64,000 nucleotides of DNA, from NCBI RefSeq assembly GCF_014217625.1, contig NZ_CP043641.1, positions 496,001 to 560,000 of the forward strand, given 5' to 3'. Origin of the DNA: Leifsonia shinshuensis (GTDB lineage Bacteria; Actinomycetota; Actinomycetes; Actinomycetales; Microbacteriaceae). How positions within the stretch are numbered: the first letter of the stretch is position 1; every line of letters starts with the position of its first letter. Position numbers and translations under genes: made by a program. Positions 45,044-55,594 of the stretch are shown here, one piece after another. The notes beneath the pieces were generated by a model. It saw only the letters and a list, made by a program, of their open reading frames with translations. It made no database searches and was not told where the DNA came from.

Positions 45044-46024
45044 TTGGCTCTCACCGCCGACGTCAAAGACGAGCTCACGAAGGTCGAAGTCAGCAAGACG
45101 ACCGTCCGCGCCGCGGAGCTCGCGACCATCCTGCGGTTCTCCGGCGGCCTCCACCTGATCGGAGGCCGGATCGCGGTGGAGAGCGAGCTCGACACGCCCG
45201 AGCTCGCGCGCCGGGTCCGGAAGGACCTGGCCGAGCTGTACGGCGTCCGCAGCGACGTGTCGGTGATCTCGGCCTCCGGCGTCCGCCGCAGCAGCCAGTA
45301 CCTGGTCCGCGTGCTGGAGGGCGGCGAGACGCTCGCGCGCCAGACCGGGCTGCTCGACGCCCGCCGGCGCCCGATCCGCGGCCTCCCGAACCGGCTCACC
45401 ACGGGCTCCCGCGAAGAGCTCGCCGCCGTCTGGCGCGGCGCGTTCCTCGCGCACGGCTCGCTGACCGACCCGGGCCGTTCCGCGGCTCTGGAGGTCACCT
45501 GCCCGGGCAACGAGGCCGCCATGGCCCTCGTCGGCGCCGCCGGTCGCCTGGGTGTGTCCGCCAAGGCCCGCGAGGTGCGCGGCGTGCACCGCGTCGTCAT
45601 CCGCGACGGCGAGGCGATCAGCGCGATGCTGGTGCAGATGGGCGCGGCCGAGACCGTCGCCAACTGGGAGGAGCTCCGCCAGCGCCGCGAGGTGCGCGCG
45701 ACAGCGAACCGCCTGGTGAACTTCGACGACGCCAACCTGCGGCGCTCCGCCCAGGCCGCCGTCGCCGCCTGCGCCCGCGTCGAGCGCGCGCTGGAGATCC
45801 TCGGCCCCGACGTGCCGGAGCACCTGCGCTACGCCGGCGACCTGCGCCTGGCCCACCGTGACGCCAGCCTGGACGAGCTCGGCCACCACGCCGACCCGCC
45901 CATGACCAAGGACGCCGTCGCCGGCCGCATCCGCCGGCTTCTGGCTATGGCCGACAAGAAGGCCTCCGAGCTGGACATCCCCGGCACCGACGCCAACCTC
46001 CCCGCCGACCTGGATGAGGTGTAG
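45044..46024 (+). CDS. whiA: WhiA-type transcriptional/cell division regulator
   Basis: 326 residues. The N-terminal half is the degenerate LAGLIDADG homing-endonuclease fold ([15 protein letters not shown] and [13 protein letters not shown]), and the C-terminal part (from about 225) is the WhiA helix-turn-helix domain, ending in [16 protein letters not shown]. In Streptomyces it works with WhiB to switch on septation genes; in non-sporulating actinobacteria it is kept as a division regulator. TTG start with AGGAA 6 bases upstream; 57 bases after rapZ, probably cotranscribed. Confidence 0.95.
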   Translation: MALTADVKDELTKVEVSKTTVRAAELATILRFSGGLHLIGGRIAVESELDTPELARRVRKDLAELYGVRSDVSVISASGVRRSSQYLVRVLEGGETLARQTGLLDARRRPIRGLPNRLTTGSREELAAVWRGAFLAHGSLTDPGRSAALEVTCPGNEAAMALVGAAGRLGVSAKAREVRGVHRVVIRDGEAISAMLVQMGAAETVANWEELRQRREVRATANRLVNFDDANLRRSAQAAVAACARVERALEILGPDVPEHLRYAGDLRLAHRDASLDELGHHADPPMTKDAVAGRIRRLLAMADKKASELDIPGTDANLPADLDEV

Positions 46025-46080
46025 TTTCCGGATGGGCGCGCGTCCGGGAAGGGTCCGGAGGCCGGGGGAGTTGCCCTCAG

Positions 46081-46086
46081 TAGACT
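46081..46086 (+). promoter_or_regulatory. Possible -10 element TAGACT for sodA
   Basis: TAGACT lies 53 bases before the ATG, leaving a short leader with GGAGA. No matching -35 was found. Confidence 0.35.
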
Positions 46087-46139
46087 GAAGAAGTCGCCCG
46101 AAATCGGGAATCGAAGAAGAACAACTGTGGAGATGAGTA

Positions 46140-46766
46140 ATGGCTGACTACACGCTGCCTGACCTTCCGTACGACTACGCGGCCCTGGAGCCGAACATCA
46201 GCGGCCGGATCATGGAGCTGCACCACGACAAGCACCACAAGACCTACGTGGACGGCGCCAACACCGCCATCGCGAAGCTGGCGGAGGCGCGCGACGCCGA
46301 CGACCTGACGTACGTCAACAAGCTGCAGAAGGACCTGGCGTTCAACCTCGCCGGCCACGTCAACCACACCGTCTTCTGGAACAACCTGTCCCCGGAGGGC
46401 GGCGACAAGCCGACCGGCGAGCTCGCCGCGGCGATCGACGAGTTCTTCGGCTCGTTCGACAAGTTCCGCGCCCACTTCACGGCGTCGGCGCTCGGCATCC
46501 AGGGCTCCGGCTGGTCGATCCTGGCGTGGGACTCGCTGGGCCAGAAGCTCATCATCGAGCAGCTCTACGACCACCAGGGCAACCTCGCGGCGGCCACCAT
46601 CCCGCTGCTCATGCTCGACATGTGGGAGCACGCCTTCTACCTCGATTACGTGAATGTGAAGGCGGATTACGTCAAGGCGTTCTGGAACATCACGAACTGG
46701 GCGGACGTGGACGACCGCTTCGTGAAGGCACGCGAGAAGACCGCGGGTCTGCTGCTACTGTCATAG
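46140..46766 (+). CDS. sodA: Superoxide dismutase (Mn/Fe type)
   Basis: 208 residues. The four metal ligands are present: His in LHHDKHH (near residue 28), His in [10 protein letters not shown] (near 77), and Asp and His in DMWEHAFY (near 160-165). It disproportionates superoxide in the cytoplasm; Mn versus Fe cannot be told from sequence by eye. GGAGA sits 6 bases before the ATG. It interrupts the otherwise conserved whiA-gap order and is closed by its own hairpin, so it is likely an independent unit. Confidence 0.95.
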   Translation: MADYTLPDLPYDYAALEPNISGRIMELHHDKHHKTYVDGANTAIAKLAEARDADDLTYVNKLQKDLAFNLAGHVNHTVFWNNLSPEGGDKPTGELAAAIDEFFGSFDKFRAHFTASALGIQGSGWSILAWDSLGQKLIIEQLYDHQGNLAAATIPLLMLDMWEHAFYLDYVNVKADYVKAFWNITNWADVDDRFVKAREKTAGLLLLS

Positions 46767-47873
<1,107 letters not shown>

Positions 47874-47888
47874 GGGCCGGGAACCGAC

Positions 47889-49106
47889 GTGACGCTCCGC
47901 ACTCTCGACTCACTCGGTTCGCTCGCGGGAAAACGCGTCGTCGTCCGCTGTGATCTGAACGTTCCTCTGCAGGACGGGAAGATCACGGACGACGGTCGCG
48001 TGCGAGCGTCGATTCCCACCCTGAACGCCCTGATCAATCAGGGCGCCAAGGTGGTCGTGATCTCCCATCTGGGCCGCCCCGACGGCGCGCCCGACTCGAA
48101 GTACAGCCTGGCCCCAGTGGCACAGCGGCTCTCGGAACTGCTGGGCAAGCCGGTGACCTTCGCGCAGGACACCGTCGGCGCGGGCGCCGAGGCCGCTGTC
48201 GCCGGCCTGAAGGACGGCGACGTCGCCCTGCTGGAGAACCTCCGGTTCAACCCGGGGGAGACCGCCAAGGACGAAGCCGAGCGCACGGCGTTCGCGGCCA
48301 AGCTCGCCGCGTTCGGCGACGCCTTCGTCTCGGACGGCTTCGGCGTGGTCCACCGCAAGCAGGCCAGCGTGTACGAGCTCGCGAAGGCGCTCCCGAGCGC
48401 AGCGGGCACGCTCATCGCGGCAGAGCTCGACGTGCTCGACCGGCTCACCGAGAACCCCGAGCGGCCGTATGCGGTCGTGCTCGGCGGCTCCAAGGTGTCC
48501 GACAAGCTCGGCGTGATCGGCCACCTGCTCCCGCGGGTCGACTCGCTGCTCATCGGCGGCGGCATGCTGTTCACCTTCCTCGCCGCGCTCGGCCACAAAG
48601 TGGGCTCCAGTCTGCTGGAGGCCGACCAGATCGACACGGTGAAGGGCTACCTGGCGAAGGCCGAGGAGCTCGGCGTCCAGATCGTGCTCCCGCGCGATGT
48701 GGTCGTCGCCTCGAAGTTCGGCGCGGACGCGGAGCACGTCGTGCGCCCGATCGACGCCATCGAGGACACGGACTGGGGCGCCTCGGGGCTCGGCCTCGAC
48801 ATCGGCCCGGAGACCGGCGAGCTGTTCTCGGAGTACATCCGCGTCGCCCGCACGGTGTTCTGGAACGGCCCGATGGGCGTGTTCGAGCTGGCGCCGTTCG
48901 CGGCGGGCACCAAGGCGATCGCGCAGGCGCTCACCGAGGTCGACGGCCTCGGCGTCGTCGGCGGGGGAGACTCCGCGGCCGCCGTGCGCGCGCTCGGCTT
49001 CTCCGACGATCAGTTCGGTCACATTTCTACCGGTGGCGGCGCGAGCCTCGAATTCCTCGAGGGCAAGCACCTGCCGGGTCTGGAGGTCCTGGGATGGCAG
49101 CAGTGA
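47889..49106 (+). CDS. pgk: Phosphoglycerate kinase
   Basis: 405 residues. Substrate-binding RCDLNVPLQDG and ISHLGRP at the N-terminus, VLGGSKVSDK in the hinge region, and the nucleotide-binding WNGPMGVFE and VGGGDSAAAV loops are all intact. Makes ATP from 1,3-bisphosphoglycerate. GTG start 15 bases after gap; the 3' end overlaps tpiA by 13 bases, so pgk and tpiA are translationally coupled. Confidence 0.97.
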   Translation: MTLRTLDSLGSLAGKRVVVRCDLNVPLQDGKITDDGRVRASIPTLNALINQGAKVVVISHLGRPDGAPDSKYSLAPVAQRLSELLGKPVTFAQDTVGAGAEAAVAGLKDGDVALLENLRFNPGETAKDEAERTAFAAKLAAFGDAFVSDGFGVVHRKQASVYELAKALPSAAGTLIAAELDVLDRLTENPERPYAVVLGGSKVSDKLGVIGHLLPRVDSLLIGGGMLFTFLAALGHKVGSSLLEADQIDTVKGYLAKAEELGVQIVLPRDVVVASKFGADAEHVVRPIDAIEDTDWGASGLGLDIGPETGELFSEYIRVARTVFWNGPMGVFELAPFAAGTKAIAQALTEVDGLGVVGGGDSAAAVRALGFSDDQFGHISTGGGASLEFLEGKHLPGLEVLGWQQ

Positions 49107-49897
49107 ACGGTTCCGTGCGGCGCGTCCCGCTGATCGCGGGCAACTGGAAGATGAACCTCGACCACCTGCAGGCGATCGCGGTGGTGCAGAAGCTGGCATG
49201 GACGCTGAAGGACGCGGGGCACGACTACTCGGCCGTCGAGGTCGCCGTCTTCCCGCCGTTCACCGACCTGCGCAGCGTGCAGACGCTCGTTGCGGCCGAC
49301 AAGCTGCCGATCGCCTTCGGCGGCCAGGACGTCTCCGAGCACGACTCGGGCGCGTACACCGGCGAGATCGCGGCGTCGTTCCTGGCGGCGCTGGAGTCGC
49401 GCTACGTGATCATCGGCCACTCGGAGCGGCGCACGCTGCACAACGAGAGCGACGAGCAGGTCGCGGCGAAGGTCGCGCAGGCGATCAAGAACAACATCGC
49501 CCCGATCATCTGCGTCGGTGAGACCGCGGAGGACCTGGAGACCCACGGCGCGAGCGCCGTCCCGGTCGCCCAGCTACGTGCCGCCCTGGCGTCCGTCGAC
49601 TCGGCGGCCGACTTCGTCGTGGCGTACGAGCCGGTCTGGGCCATCGGGTCCGGGCAGGCGGCGACGCCGGAGCAGGCCGAGCAGGTCGCTGCGGCGCTCC
49701 GCGCGGTCATCGTCGAGCTGCTCGGCGAGGACGTCGCGGCCAAGACGCGCATCCTCTACGGCGGCTCGGTGAAGTCGGGCAACATCGCCGGCTTCATGCG
49801 CGAGCCGAACGTCGACGGCGCGCTCGTCGGCGGCGCGAGCCTGGACGTGGCCGAGTTCTCGGCCATCATCCGCTACCAGAAGCACGTCGGACTCTGA
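49094..49897 (+). CDS. tpiA: Triosephosphate isomerase
   Basis: 267 residues. Catalytic residues are visible: Lys in AGNWKMN, His in IIGHSERR and Glu in AYEPVWAIGSG; the phosphate loop LYGGSVKSGN is intact. Interconverts dihydroxyacetone phosphate and glyceraldehyde 3-phosphate. Start ATG inside the end of pgk. A strong hairpin follows at 49903. Confidence 0.97.
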   Translation: MAAVNGSVRRVPLIAGNWKMNLDHLQAIAVVQKLAWTLKDAGHDYSAVEVAVFPPFTDLRSVQTLVAADKLPIAFGGQDVSEHDSGAYTGEIAASFLAALESRYVIIGHSERRTLHNESDEQVAAKVAQAIKNNIAPIICVGETAEDLETHGASAVPVAQLRAALASVDSAADFVVAYEPVWAIGSGQAATPEQAEQVAAALRAVIVELLGEDVAAKTRILYGGSVKSGNIAGFMREPNVDGALVGGASLDVAEFSAIIRYQKHVGL

Positions 49898-49902
49898 CGG
49901 AC

Positions 49903-49938
49903 CGCGAAGGCTCACCGTTTCGGCGGTGAGCCTTCGCG
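49903..49938 (+). terminator. Hairpin terminator after tpiA
   Basis: A perfect 15-bp stem (CGCGAAGGCTCACCG / CGGTGAGCCTTCGCG) with a TTTCGG loop lies 6 bases after the stop and ends the gap-pgk-tpiA operon. Confidence 0.88.
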
Positions 49939-49950
49939 CCGTCCGGCGGT

Positions 49951-49956
49951 TATACT
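49951..49956 (+). promoter_or_regulatory. -10 element TATACT for secG
   Basis: TATACT is the best -10 match in the region, 49 bases before the GTG of secG and just past the tpiA terminator. Confidence 0.5.
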
Positions 49957-50005
49957 GGTCGTTGGTTTTGCCGGGCATCGGCCCGGACGCATCGAAAGGT
50001 CAAGC

Positions 50006-50251
50006 GTGCAGATTCTCACGGTCATCCTCCAGGTCTTGCTGGGGATCACCAGCCTCCTGCTGACCCTCCTCATCCTGTTGCACAAGGGACGCGGCGGCGG
50101 CCTCTCCGACATGTTCGGCGGCGGCGTCACCTCCAACCTGGGAGCCTCGGGCGTCGCGGAGCGCAACCTCAACAGGATCACCGTCATTCTCGGGCTCATC
50201 TGGATCACCTGCATCGTCGTCCTCGGGCTCATCACCAAATTCAGCGCCTAG
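50006..50251 (+). CDS. secG: Preprotein translocase subunit SecG
   Basis: 81 residues with two hydrophobic helices (about 3-25 and 56-76) joined by a Gly-rich loop GRGGGLSDMFGGG, the usual SecG layout. It assists SecYE in protein export. The GTG start and the place after tpiA match other actinobacteria. rbpA follows after 27 bases and may be cotranscribed. Confidence 0.93.
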   Translation: MQILTVILQVLLGITSLLLTLLILLHKGRGGGLSDMFGGGVTSNLGASGVAERNLNRITVILGLIWITCIVVLGLITKFSA

Positions 50252-50278
50252 CCGGCGCGCCTTCACCAGAGGAGAAGC

Positions 50279-50644
50279 ATGGCATCCGGAGGAAGCGCAA
50301 TCCGTGGCTCGCGCGTCGGCGCGGGCCCGATGGGGGAGCAGGACCGGGGTTTCCACGCCGAGCGCGTGGCCGTCTCGTACTGGGACGCCCTCGGCAACGA
50401 GACCGTCCGTTACTTCGCGGCGAACCTGCCCGACGAGGAGATCCCCGATGTGATCGACTCGCCGTCCACCGGCCTCCCGGCCGGGCGTGACAAGGAGAAC
50501 CCGCCGTCGGTCGCCAAGACCGAGCCGTACAAGACGCACCTGGCCTACGTGAAGGAGCGCCGCTCGGAGGAGGAGGCGGAGCAGCTGCTCGACGACGCCC
50601 TCAACCAGCTCCGCGCCCGTCGCGGCAAGCCCACCACGAACTAG
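50279..50644 (+). CDS. rbpA: RNA polymerase-binding protein RbpA
   Basis: 121 residues. N-terminal GGSAIRGSRVGAGPMGE, then the core domain (RVAVSYWDALGNETVRYFAANLPDEEIPD) and the C-terminal sigma-interacting helix region (THLAYVKERRSEEEAEQLLDDALNQLRARRG). RbpA binds sigma and stabilises the open complex, an actinobacteria-specific factor. The core lacks the zinc cysteines found in some members. GGAG before the ATG. Confidence 0.95.
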   Translation: MASGGSAIRGSRVGAGPMGEQDRGFHAERVAVSYWDALGNETVRYFAANLPDEEIPDVIDSPSTGLPAGRDKENPPSVAKTEPYKTHLAYVKERRSEEEAEQLLDDALNQLRARRGKPTTN

Positions 50645-50650
50645 TCCCTA

Positions 50651-50696
50651 CACGAAGAAGCCCCGCCGGTCACGAGACCGGCGGGGCTTCTTCGTG
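50651..50696. terminator. Bidirectional terminator between rbpA and pgl
   Basis: A perfect 20-bp stem (50651-50670 with 50677-50696) and a 6-base loop CACGAG. It ends rbpA on the plus strand and the pentose phosphate operon on the minus strand; the AAGAAG/CTTCTT part gives a T-rich tail in both directions. Confidence 0.9.
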
Positions 50697-50706
50697 CGTT
50701 CTGAGC

Positions 50707-51477
50707 TCAGTAGCTCGGAGCGATCAGGTTCTCCGGCACGTCGACCGCCGCGTCCTTGTCCACGAAGAACACCGTGCGCTTGCGGCCCTTGGCGCCGGCG
50801 ACCGGCACCTCCGTGTAGCTCGCGCCCGCGAGGGCGAGACCGAGCGCGCTGGCTTTGTCGCTGCCGGAGAGCACCAGCCAGATCCGGTCCGACGCGTTCA
50901 GCACCGGCCGGGTGAGGCTGAGCCGCTGCGGCGGCGGCTTCGGCGACTCGCGCTCCACGATCACCGTCGCCTCCGTCTCGCGGATGCCGGCGCGGTCGGG
51001 GAACAGCGATGCGATGTGGCCGTCCGGGCCGACGCCGAGGAACGTGATGTCGAACTTCGGGTAGGCCTGGCCCTCCGGCGCGAACGCCTCCAGCTCCGCT
51101 GCGTAGACGCGGGCGGCCTCCTCGATGTCGGGGATGTCGTCCGACGCCGGGAACGGGTGGATGTTCTCCGGCGGCACCGGGAGGTGGTCGAGGAGCGCCT
51201 CGCGCGCCTGGCGCTCGTTGCGCTCCTCGCTGGCCTTCTCGACGAACCGCTCGTCACCCCACCAGAAGTGCACCTTCGACCAGTCGATGGTGTCGCGCGC
51301 GGGGGAGCCGTTGACGGCCTCCAGCACCGCGATGCCCATCGTGCCGCCCGTCAGCGCGACGTTCGCCGCGCCCAGGTCGTCGAGGATGTCGATCGTCTTG
51401 GTGAGGAAGCGCGCGGCCACCGACGCGGCGAGTGCTTCCTTGTCGGGGTGGACGAGCACCCGCCGTTCGTTCGTCAT
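50707..51477 (-). CDS. pgl: 6-phosphogluconolactonase
   Basis: 256 residues. Family blocks ALTGGTMGIAVL, VHFWWGDERFV and FLGVGPDGHIASLFP are present, the last containing the catalytic His. Hydrolyses 6-phosphogluconolactone in the oxidative pentose phosphate pathway. The ATG overlaps the opcA stop by 4 bases. Last gene of the tkt-tal-pgi-zwf-opcA-pgl operon. Confidence 0.95.
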   Translation of the reverse strand: MTNERRVLVHPDKEALAASVAARFLTKTIDILDDLGAANVALTGGTMGIAVLEAVNGSPARDTIDWSKVHFWWGDERFVEKASEERNERQAREALLDHLPVPPENIHPFPASDDIPDIEEAARVYAAELEAFAPEGQAYPKFDITFLGVGPDGHIASLFPDRAGIRETEATVIVERESPKPPPQRLSLTRPVLNASDRIWLVLSGSDKASALGLALAGASYTEVPVAGAKGRKRTVFFVDKDAAVDVPENLIAPSY

Positions 51478-52436
51478 GCTGTCGTGCCCGCTCCTTCGTC
51501 GGAGGTCTCGAGCATCCCGAGACCCTTCGTGATGACCTCGCCGTACAGGTCGTCGGGGTCCAGCCTACGCAGTTCCTCGGCGAGGCAGTCCCGGAGGCTG
51601 CGGCGCGGCAGCGACAGATCGTGCGTCGGCTGGCCGGGCTGGGAGAGCCGGGCCACGTTCGGCACCTCGCGCTCCAGCTCGATCGTGCCGGACGCGCGCT
51701 CCATCTTGACGCCGTGGATGCCGCCGGAGCCGACCGCGCGCGACGCGAGGTCGTACTGCACCGGCACCTGCAGCTGCAGGCGCAGCCAGGCTGCGAGCAA
51801 CAGGGTGGAGGGCGAGTCGGCCGCGCCGGCGACCTCCACCGCGGTGATCGGCTCGTACGGCGGCTGGTCGAGCACCGCGGCGAGCTGTGCGCGCCACAGG
51901 GTGAGCCGGGTCCAGGCGAAGTCGGTGTCGCCCGGGGCGTACGTGTCGGCCAGGTGGAACAGCGCCTCCTGCGGGTTCGGCTGCGCCGACGCGTCCGTGA
52001 TGCGGATCGTGGCGATGCGGCCGAGCGGGGAGTGCGACGCCTTCGCGGGCGCGATCCCCGGCCACCAGACCACGACGGGAGCGTCGGGGAGCAGGAGGCC
52101 GGTGACCAGGCCCTCCTCGTCGCTCGCCGTCTCGCCGTAGGCGCGGAGGACGATGACCTCGCTCGCGCCCGCGTCGCCGCCGACGCGGATCTGAGCGTCG
52201 AGACGCCCGGAGTCCGTGTGGCTGCGCTCCTCCTCGGTCGAGACCACGATGACGCGCATCGGGTGCTCGCGGGAGGCGTCGTTTGCGGCCTCGATGGCCT
52301 CCTCCTCCTGACCGAGGTGGGTGGCGATGATCAGGGTCAGCACGCGGCCGAGGGCGACGGCGCCGCCCTCCTCGCGGATCTTGACGAGCGCCTTCGAGAT
52401 GTTGCTCGTCGTGGTGTCGGGCAGATCGACGATCAT
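51474..52436 (-). CDS. opcA: Glucose-6-phosphate dehydrogenase assembly protein OpcA
   Basis: 320 residues. Start MIVDLPDTTTSNISKALVKIREEGG and the RVLTLIIATH, APVVVWWPG and ALFHLADTYAPGDTDFAWTRLT blocks match OpcA of actinobacteria and cyanobacteria, which activates or assembles glucose-6-phosphate dehydrogenase. It lies between zwf (4-base overlap) and pgl (4-base overlap), as expected. Confidence 0.94.
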   Translation of the reverse strand: MIVDLPDTTTSNISKALVKIREEGGAVALGRVLTLIIATHLGQEEEAIEAANDASREHPMRVIVVSTEEERSHTDSGRLDAQIRVGGDAGASEVIVLRAYGETASDEEGLVTGLLLPDAPVVVWWPGIAPAKASHSPLGRIATIRITDASAQPNPQEALFHLADTYAPGDTDFAWTRLTLWRAQLAAVLDQPPYEPITAVEVAGAADSPSTLLLAAWLRLQLQVPVQYDLASRAVGSGGIHGVKMERASGTIELEREVPNVARLSQPGQPTHDLSLPRRSLRDCLAEELRRLDPDDLYGEVITKGLGMLETSDEGAGTTA

Positions 52437-53974
52437 GGACGCCTCCAGACGCGGCCGTCGCGGGCGAGGAGCTCGTCGGCGGAAGTCGGGCCCCAGGTTC
52501 CGGGGCGGTACTGCTCGGGCTGGCCCTGCGTGGCCCAGAACTCCTCGATCGGGTCGAGGATCTTCCAGGACAGCTCGACCTCCTCGTGCCGAGGGAACAG
52601 CGGCGGGTCGCCCAGCAGGACGTCGAGGATGAGCCGTTCGTAGGCCTCGGGGCTCGCCTCGGTGAAGGCGTGGCCGTAGCCGAAGTCCATGCTCACGTCG
52701 CGCACCTGCATACCGGCGCCCGGCACCTTCGAGCCGAACCGGATGGTCACGCCCTCGTCGGGCTGCACCCGGATGACGAGCGCGTTCTGGCCGAGCGCGC
52801 TGGTCTGCGACTCCGCGAAGAGCTGCTGCGGCGCGCGCTTGAACACGACAGCGATCTCGGTGACGCGACGGCCCAGGCGTTTGCCTGCCCGCAGGTAGAA
52901 CGGGACGCCGGCCCAGCGGCGCGTGCCGATGTCCAGCTTGATCGCGGCGTACGTCTCGGTGGTGGAGTCGGGGTTCATGCCGTCCTCCTCCAGGAAGCCG
53001 ACGACCTTCTCGCCGCCCTGCCAGCCGCTGGAGTACTGACCGCGGGCGGTCGACTTCGCGAGGTCGGCGGGGAGCCGGACGGCCGCGAGCACCTTCTCCT
53101 TCTCGGCGCGCAGGTCCGCGGCGTCGAACGAGATGGGCTCCTCCATCGCCGTGAGGGCGAGGAGCTGCAGGAGGTGGTTCTGGATGACGTCGCGCGCTGC
53201 GCCGATGCCGTCGTAGTAGCCGGCCCGGCCGCCCACGCCGATGTCCTCGGCCATCGTGATCTGCACGTGGTCGACGTAGTTGGCGTTCCAGATCGGCTCG
53301 TACAGCTCGTTGGCGAAGCGCAGCGCCAGGATGTTCTGGACCGTCTCCTTGCCGAGGTAGTGGTCGATCCGGAAGACCGAGTCCGGCGGGAACACCGACT
53401 CCACGACGTGGTTGAGTTCGCGCGCGGTCTTCAGGTCGCTGCCGAACGGCTTCTCGATGACGACGCGCCGCCATCCGGTGCCGGACTGGTCGGCCAGCCC
53501 CGACTTCTTGAGCTGCTCGGTGACGAGCGGGAAGGCCTTCGGCGGGATGGACAGGTAGAACGCGTGGTTGCCCATCGTGCCGCGCTCGATGTCCAGCTTC
53601 TCGACGGTCTCCTTGAGCCGCTGGAAGGCCTCGGCGTCGTCGAACTCGCCCGAGACGAAGCGGATGCCCTGGGCGAGCTGCTTCCACACGTCGTCGTCGA
53701 ACGGGGTGCGAGCGTACTGCTTGACCGCGTCGTAGACGACCTTCTCGAAGTCCTGGTCCTCCCAGTCGCGCCGGGCGAACCCGACGAGCGAGAAGCCGGG
53801 CGGCAGGAGGCCGCGGTTCGCCAGGTCGTAGACGGCCGGCATCAGCTTCTTGCGCGACAGGTCGCCCGTCACGCCGAAGATGATGAGGCTGCTCGGCCCC
53901 GCGATGCGGTTGAGGCGACGGTCGGAGGGCAACCGCAGGGGATTGAACTCCGGGGTGATCTCCACCGGTGACAT
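52433..53974 (-). CDS. zwf: Glucose-6-phosphate 1-dehydrogenase
   Basis: 513 residues. Coenzyme loop GVTGDLSRKKLMPA near residue 34, VIEKPFGSDL and the active-site RIDHYLGKE with its catalytic His/Lys are all intact. First step of the oxidative pentose phosphate pathway, the main NADPH source. It starts 9 bases after pgi and overlaps opcA by 4. Confidence 0.97.
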   Translation of the reverse strand: MSPVEITPEFNPLRLPSDRRLNRIAGPSSLIIFGVTGDLSRKKLMPAVYDLANRGLLPPGFSLVGFARRDWEDQDFEKVVYDAVKQYARTPFDDDVWKQLAQGIRFVSGEFDDAEAFQRLKETVEKLDIERGTMGNHAFYLSIPPKAFPLVTEQLKKSGLADQSGTGWRRVVIEKPFGSDLKTARELNHVVESVFPPDSVFRIDHYLGKETVQNILALRFANELYEPIWNANYVDHVQITMAEDIGVGGRAGYYDGIGAARDVIQNHLLQLLALTAMEEPISFDAADLRAEKEKVLAAVRLPADLAKSTARGQYSSGWQGGEKVVGFLEEDGMNPDSTTETYAAIKLDIGTRRWAGVPFYLRAGKRLGRRVTEIAVVFKRAPQQLFAESQTSALGQNALVIRVQPDEGVTIRFGSKVPGAGMQVRDVSMDFGYGHAFTEASPEAYERLILDVLLGDPPLFPRHEEVELSWKILDPIEEFWATQGQPEQYRPGTWGPTSADELLARDGRVWRRP

Positions 53975-53983
53975 CTGGCTCCT

Positions 53984-55594
53984 CTAGTTGACGGCCTCGA
54001 ACAGCGAGACGACGTCGGCCTCGGGGTTCGAGAGGGTCAGGGTCAGCACCGGGCGGCCGTGCTCGCCGAGCACGCTCGCGTCGCCCGCGGCCTGCGCCTG
54101 GATGAGCTGGCCGAAGGTGAACGGGCGGTCCGGGATCTCCAGGTCCTCCGGCGCCGCCGCGGTGATCTGCAGGAACACGCCGACGGCGGGGCCGCCCTTG
54201 TGGAACTGCCCGGTCGAGTGCAGGAAGCGCGGGCCCCAGCCGAAGGTGACGGGACGGCCGGCCTTGGCGGCGAGCAGGTCGCGGATGCCCGCGAGCTGCG
54301 GCAGCGCCAGCCGGTCGACGTAGGCCTGCACCGAGACGTAGCCGTCCGGGCCGAGCTGCGCGAGGAGGGCGTCCACCGCGGCGTCGAGCGTCGACGCGCC
54401 GCCGAGGAACGAGCCGGTGGTGCGCACCTCGACACCGCCCGCGGTGAACGCGGGCGCGACGGGCTCCGGACGGTTCTCGAGCAGCGCGCGGGCGGCGACC
54501 TTGGCGGCCTCCACGTCGGGCTGGTCGAACGGGTTGATCCCGAGCAGTCGGCCGGCGACCGCGGTGGCGTACTCCCAGACGATGAGCTGGGCGCCCAGGC
54601 TGCCGGAGACGAGGATCTCGCCCTCGTGCCGGTCGGAGGGGAACAGGTGGTGCGCCTCCGCGTTGGCGACGAGCCGCACGACCTGCAGGTCGGCGGGCTT
54701 CGAGGTGAGCTCGGGGGCGAGCGTGTCGAGCACGACCGGGAGCAGGCCGGTGCCCTCCTTGCCGGTGGACTCCGCGATCAGCTGCTCGGCCCAGTCGGCG
54801 AACCCGACGATGTGGGTGCCGTCCGCGACGATGCCCACCTTGTCCTTCAGCGGGTTGGTGCCGGCGATCGCCGCGCCGAGCACGAGGCCCGGGTTCGCGG
54901 TGTTGTCGACGGCGAGCTCGATGAGCGTCGCCTCCGCCTCATCCAGCAGCTCGGAGATGTCCACGCCGGCGAGACCGGACGGGACCAGCCCGAACGCGGT
55001 GAGCGCCGAGTAGCGGCCGCCCACGTTGGGGTCGGCGTTGAACACGCGGTAGCCCGCCTCGCGCGCCGACTGGTCGAGCGGTGAGCCCGGGTCGGTGACG
55101 ACGACGATGCGCTCGGTCGGGTCGATGCCGGCGTCGCGGAACCACTTCTCGTAGACGCGCTTCTGGCTGTCGGTCTCCAGGGTCGAGCCCGACTTGGAGG
55201 AGATGACGACGGCGGTCGCCTGCAGGCGGTCGCGCAGGGCCGACAGCACCTGACCGGGGTCGGTCGAGTCGAGGACCGTGAGCTCGGCCTCCGCGGTGCG
55301 CGTGATGACCTCGGGAGCGAGCGAGGAGCCGCCCATGCCGCCGAGCACGATGTGGTTGACGCCCTTGGCGTGCAGCTGCTCGCGCAGCGCGACGATCTCG
55401 GCGACCAGCGGGCGGGAGATCGCGACGGCCTCGGTCCAGCCGAGGCGCTTGGACGCCTCCGGCTCGGCGGCCGGGCCCCAGAGCGCCGGGTCCTGGGCGG
55501 TGATGCCGGAGGCGACCCGGTCGGCGACGAGCTGCGGCACGACCGACGCGACGGCCTGGGCCGCCGCGCCGGTGACGTGGATGCGGAAGGTCAC
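53984..55594 (-). CDS. pgi: Glucose-6-phosphate isomerase
   Basis: 536 residues. The sugar-phosphate binding [12 protein letters not shown] and SKSGSTLET segments, and [15 protein letters not shown], fit the tal/pgi-associated branch of the family. Interconverts glucose and fructose 6-phosphates. Start GTG overlaps the tal stop by 4 bases. In several actinobacteria tal and pgi are fused; here they are separate but coupled. Confidence 0.95.
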   Translation of the reverse strand: MTFRIHVTGAAAQAVASVVPQLVADRVASGITAQDPALWGPAAEPEASKRLGWTEAVAISRPLVAEIVALREQLHAKGVNHIVLGGMGGSSLAPEVITRTAEAELTVLDSTDPGQVLSALRDRLQATAVVISSKSGSTLETDSQKRVYEKWFRDAGIDPTERIVVVTDPGSPLDQSAREAGYRVFNADPNVGGRYSALTAFGLVPSGLAGVDISELLDEAEATLIELAVDNTANPGLVLGAAIAGTNPLKDKVGIVADGTHIVGFADWAEQLIAESTGKEGTGLLPVVLDTLAPELTSKPADLQVVRLVANAEAHHLFPSDRHEGEILVSGSLGAQLIVWEYATAVAGRLLGINPFDQPDVEAAKVAARALLENRPEPVAPAFTAGGVEVRTTGSFLGGASTLDAAVDALLAQLGPDGYVSVQAYVDRLALPQLAGIRDLLAAKAGRPVTFGWGPRFLHSTGQFHKGGPAVGVFLQITAAAPEDLEIPDRPFTFGQLIQAQAAGDASVLGEHGRPVLTLTLSNPEADVVSLFEAVN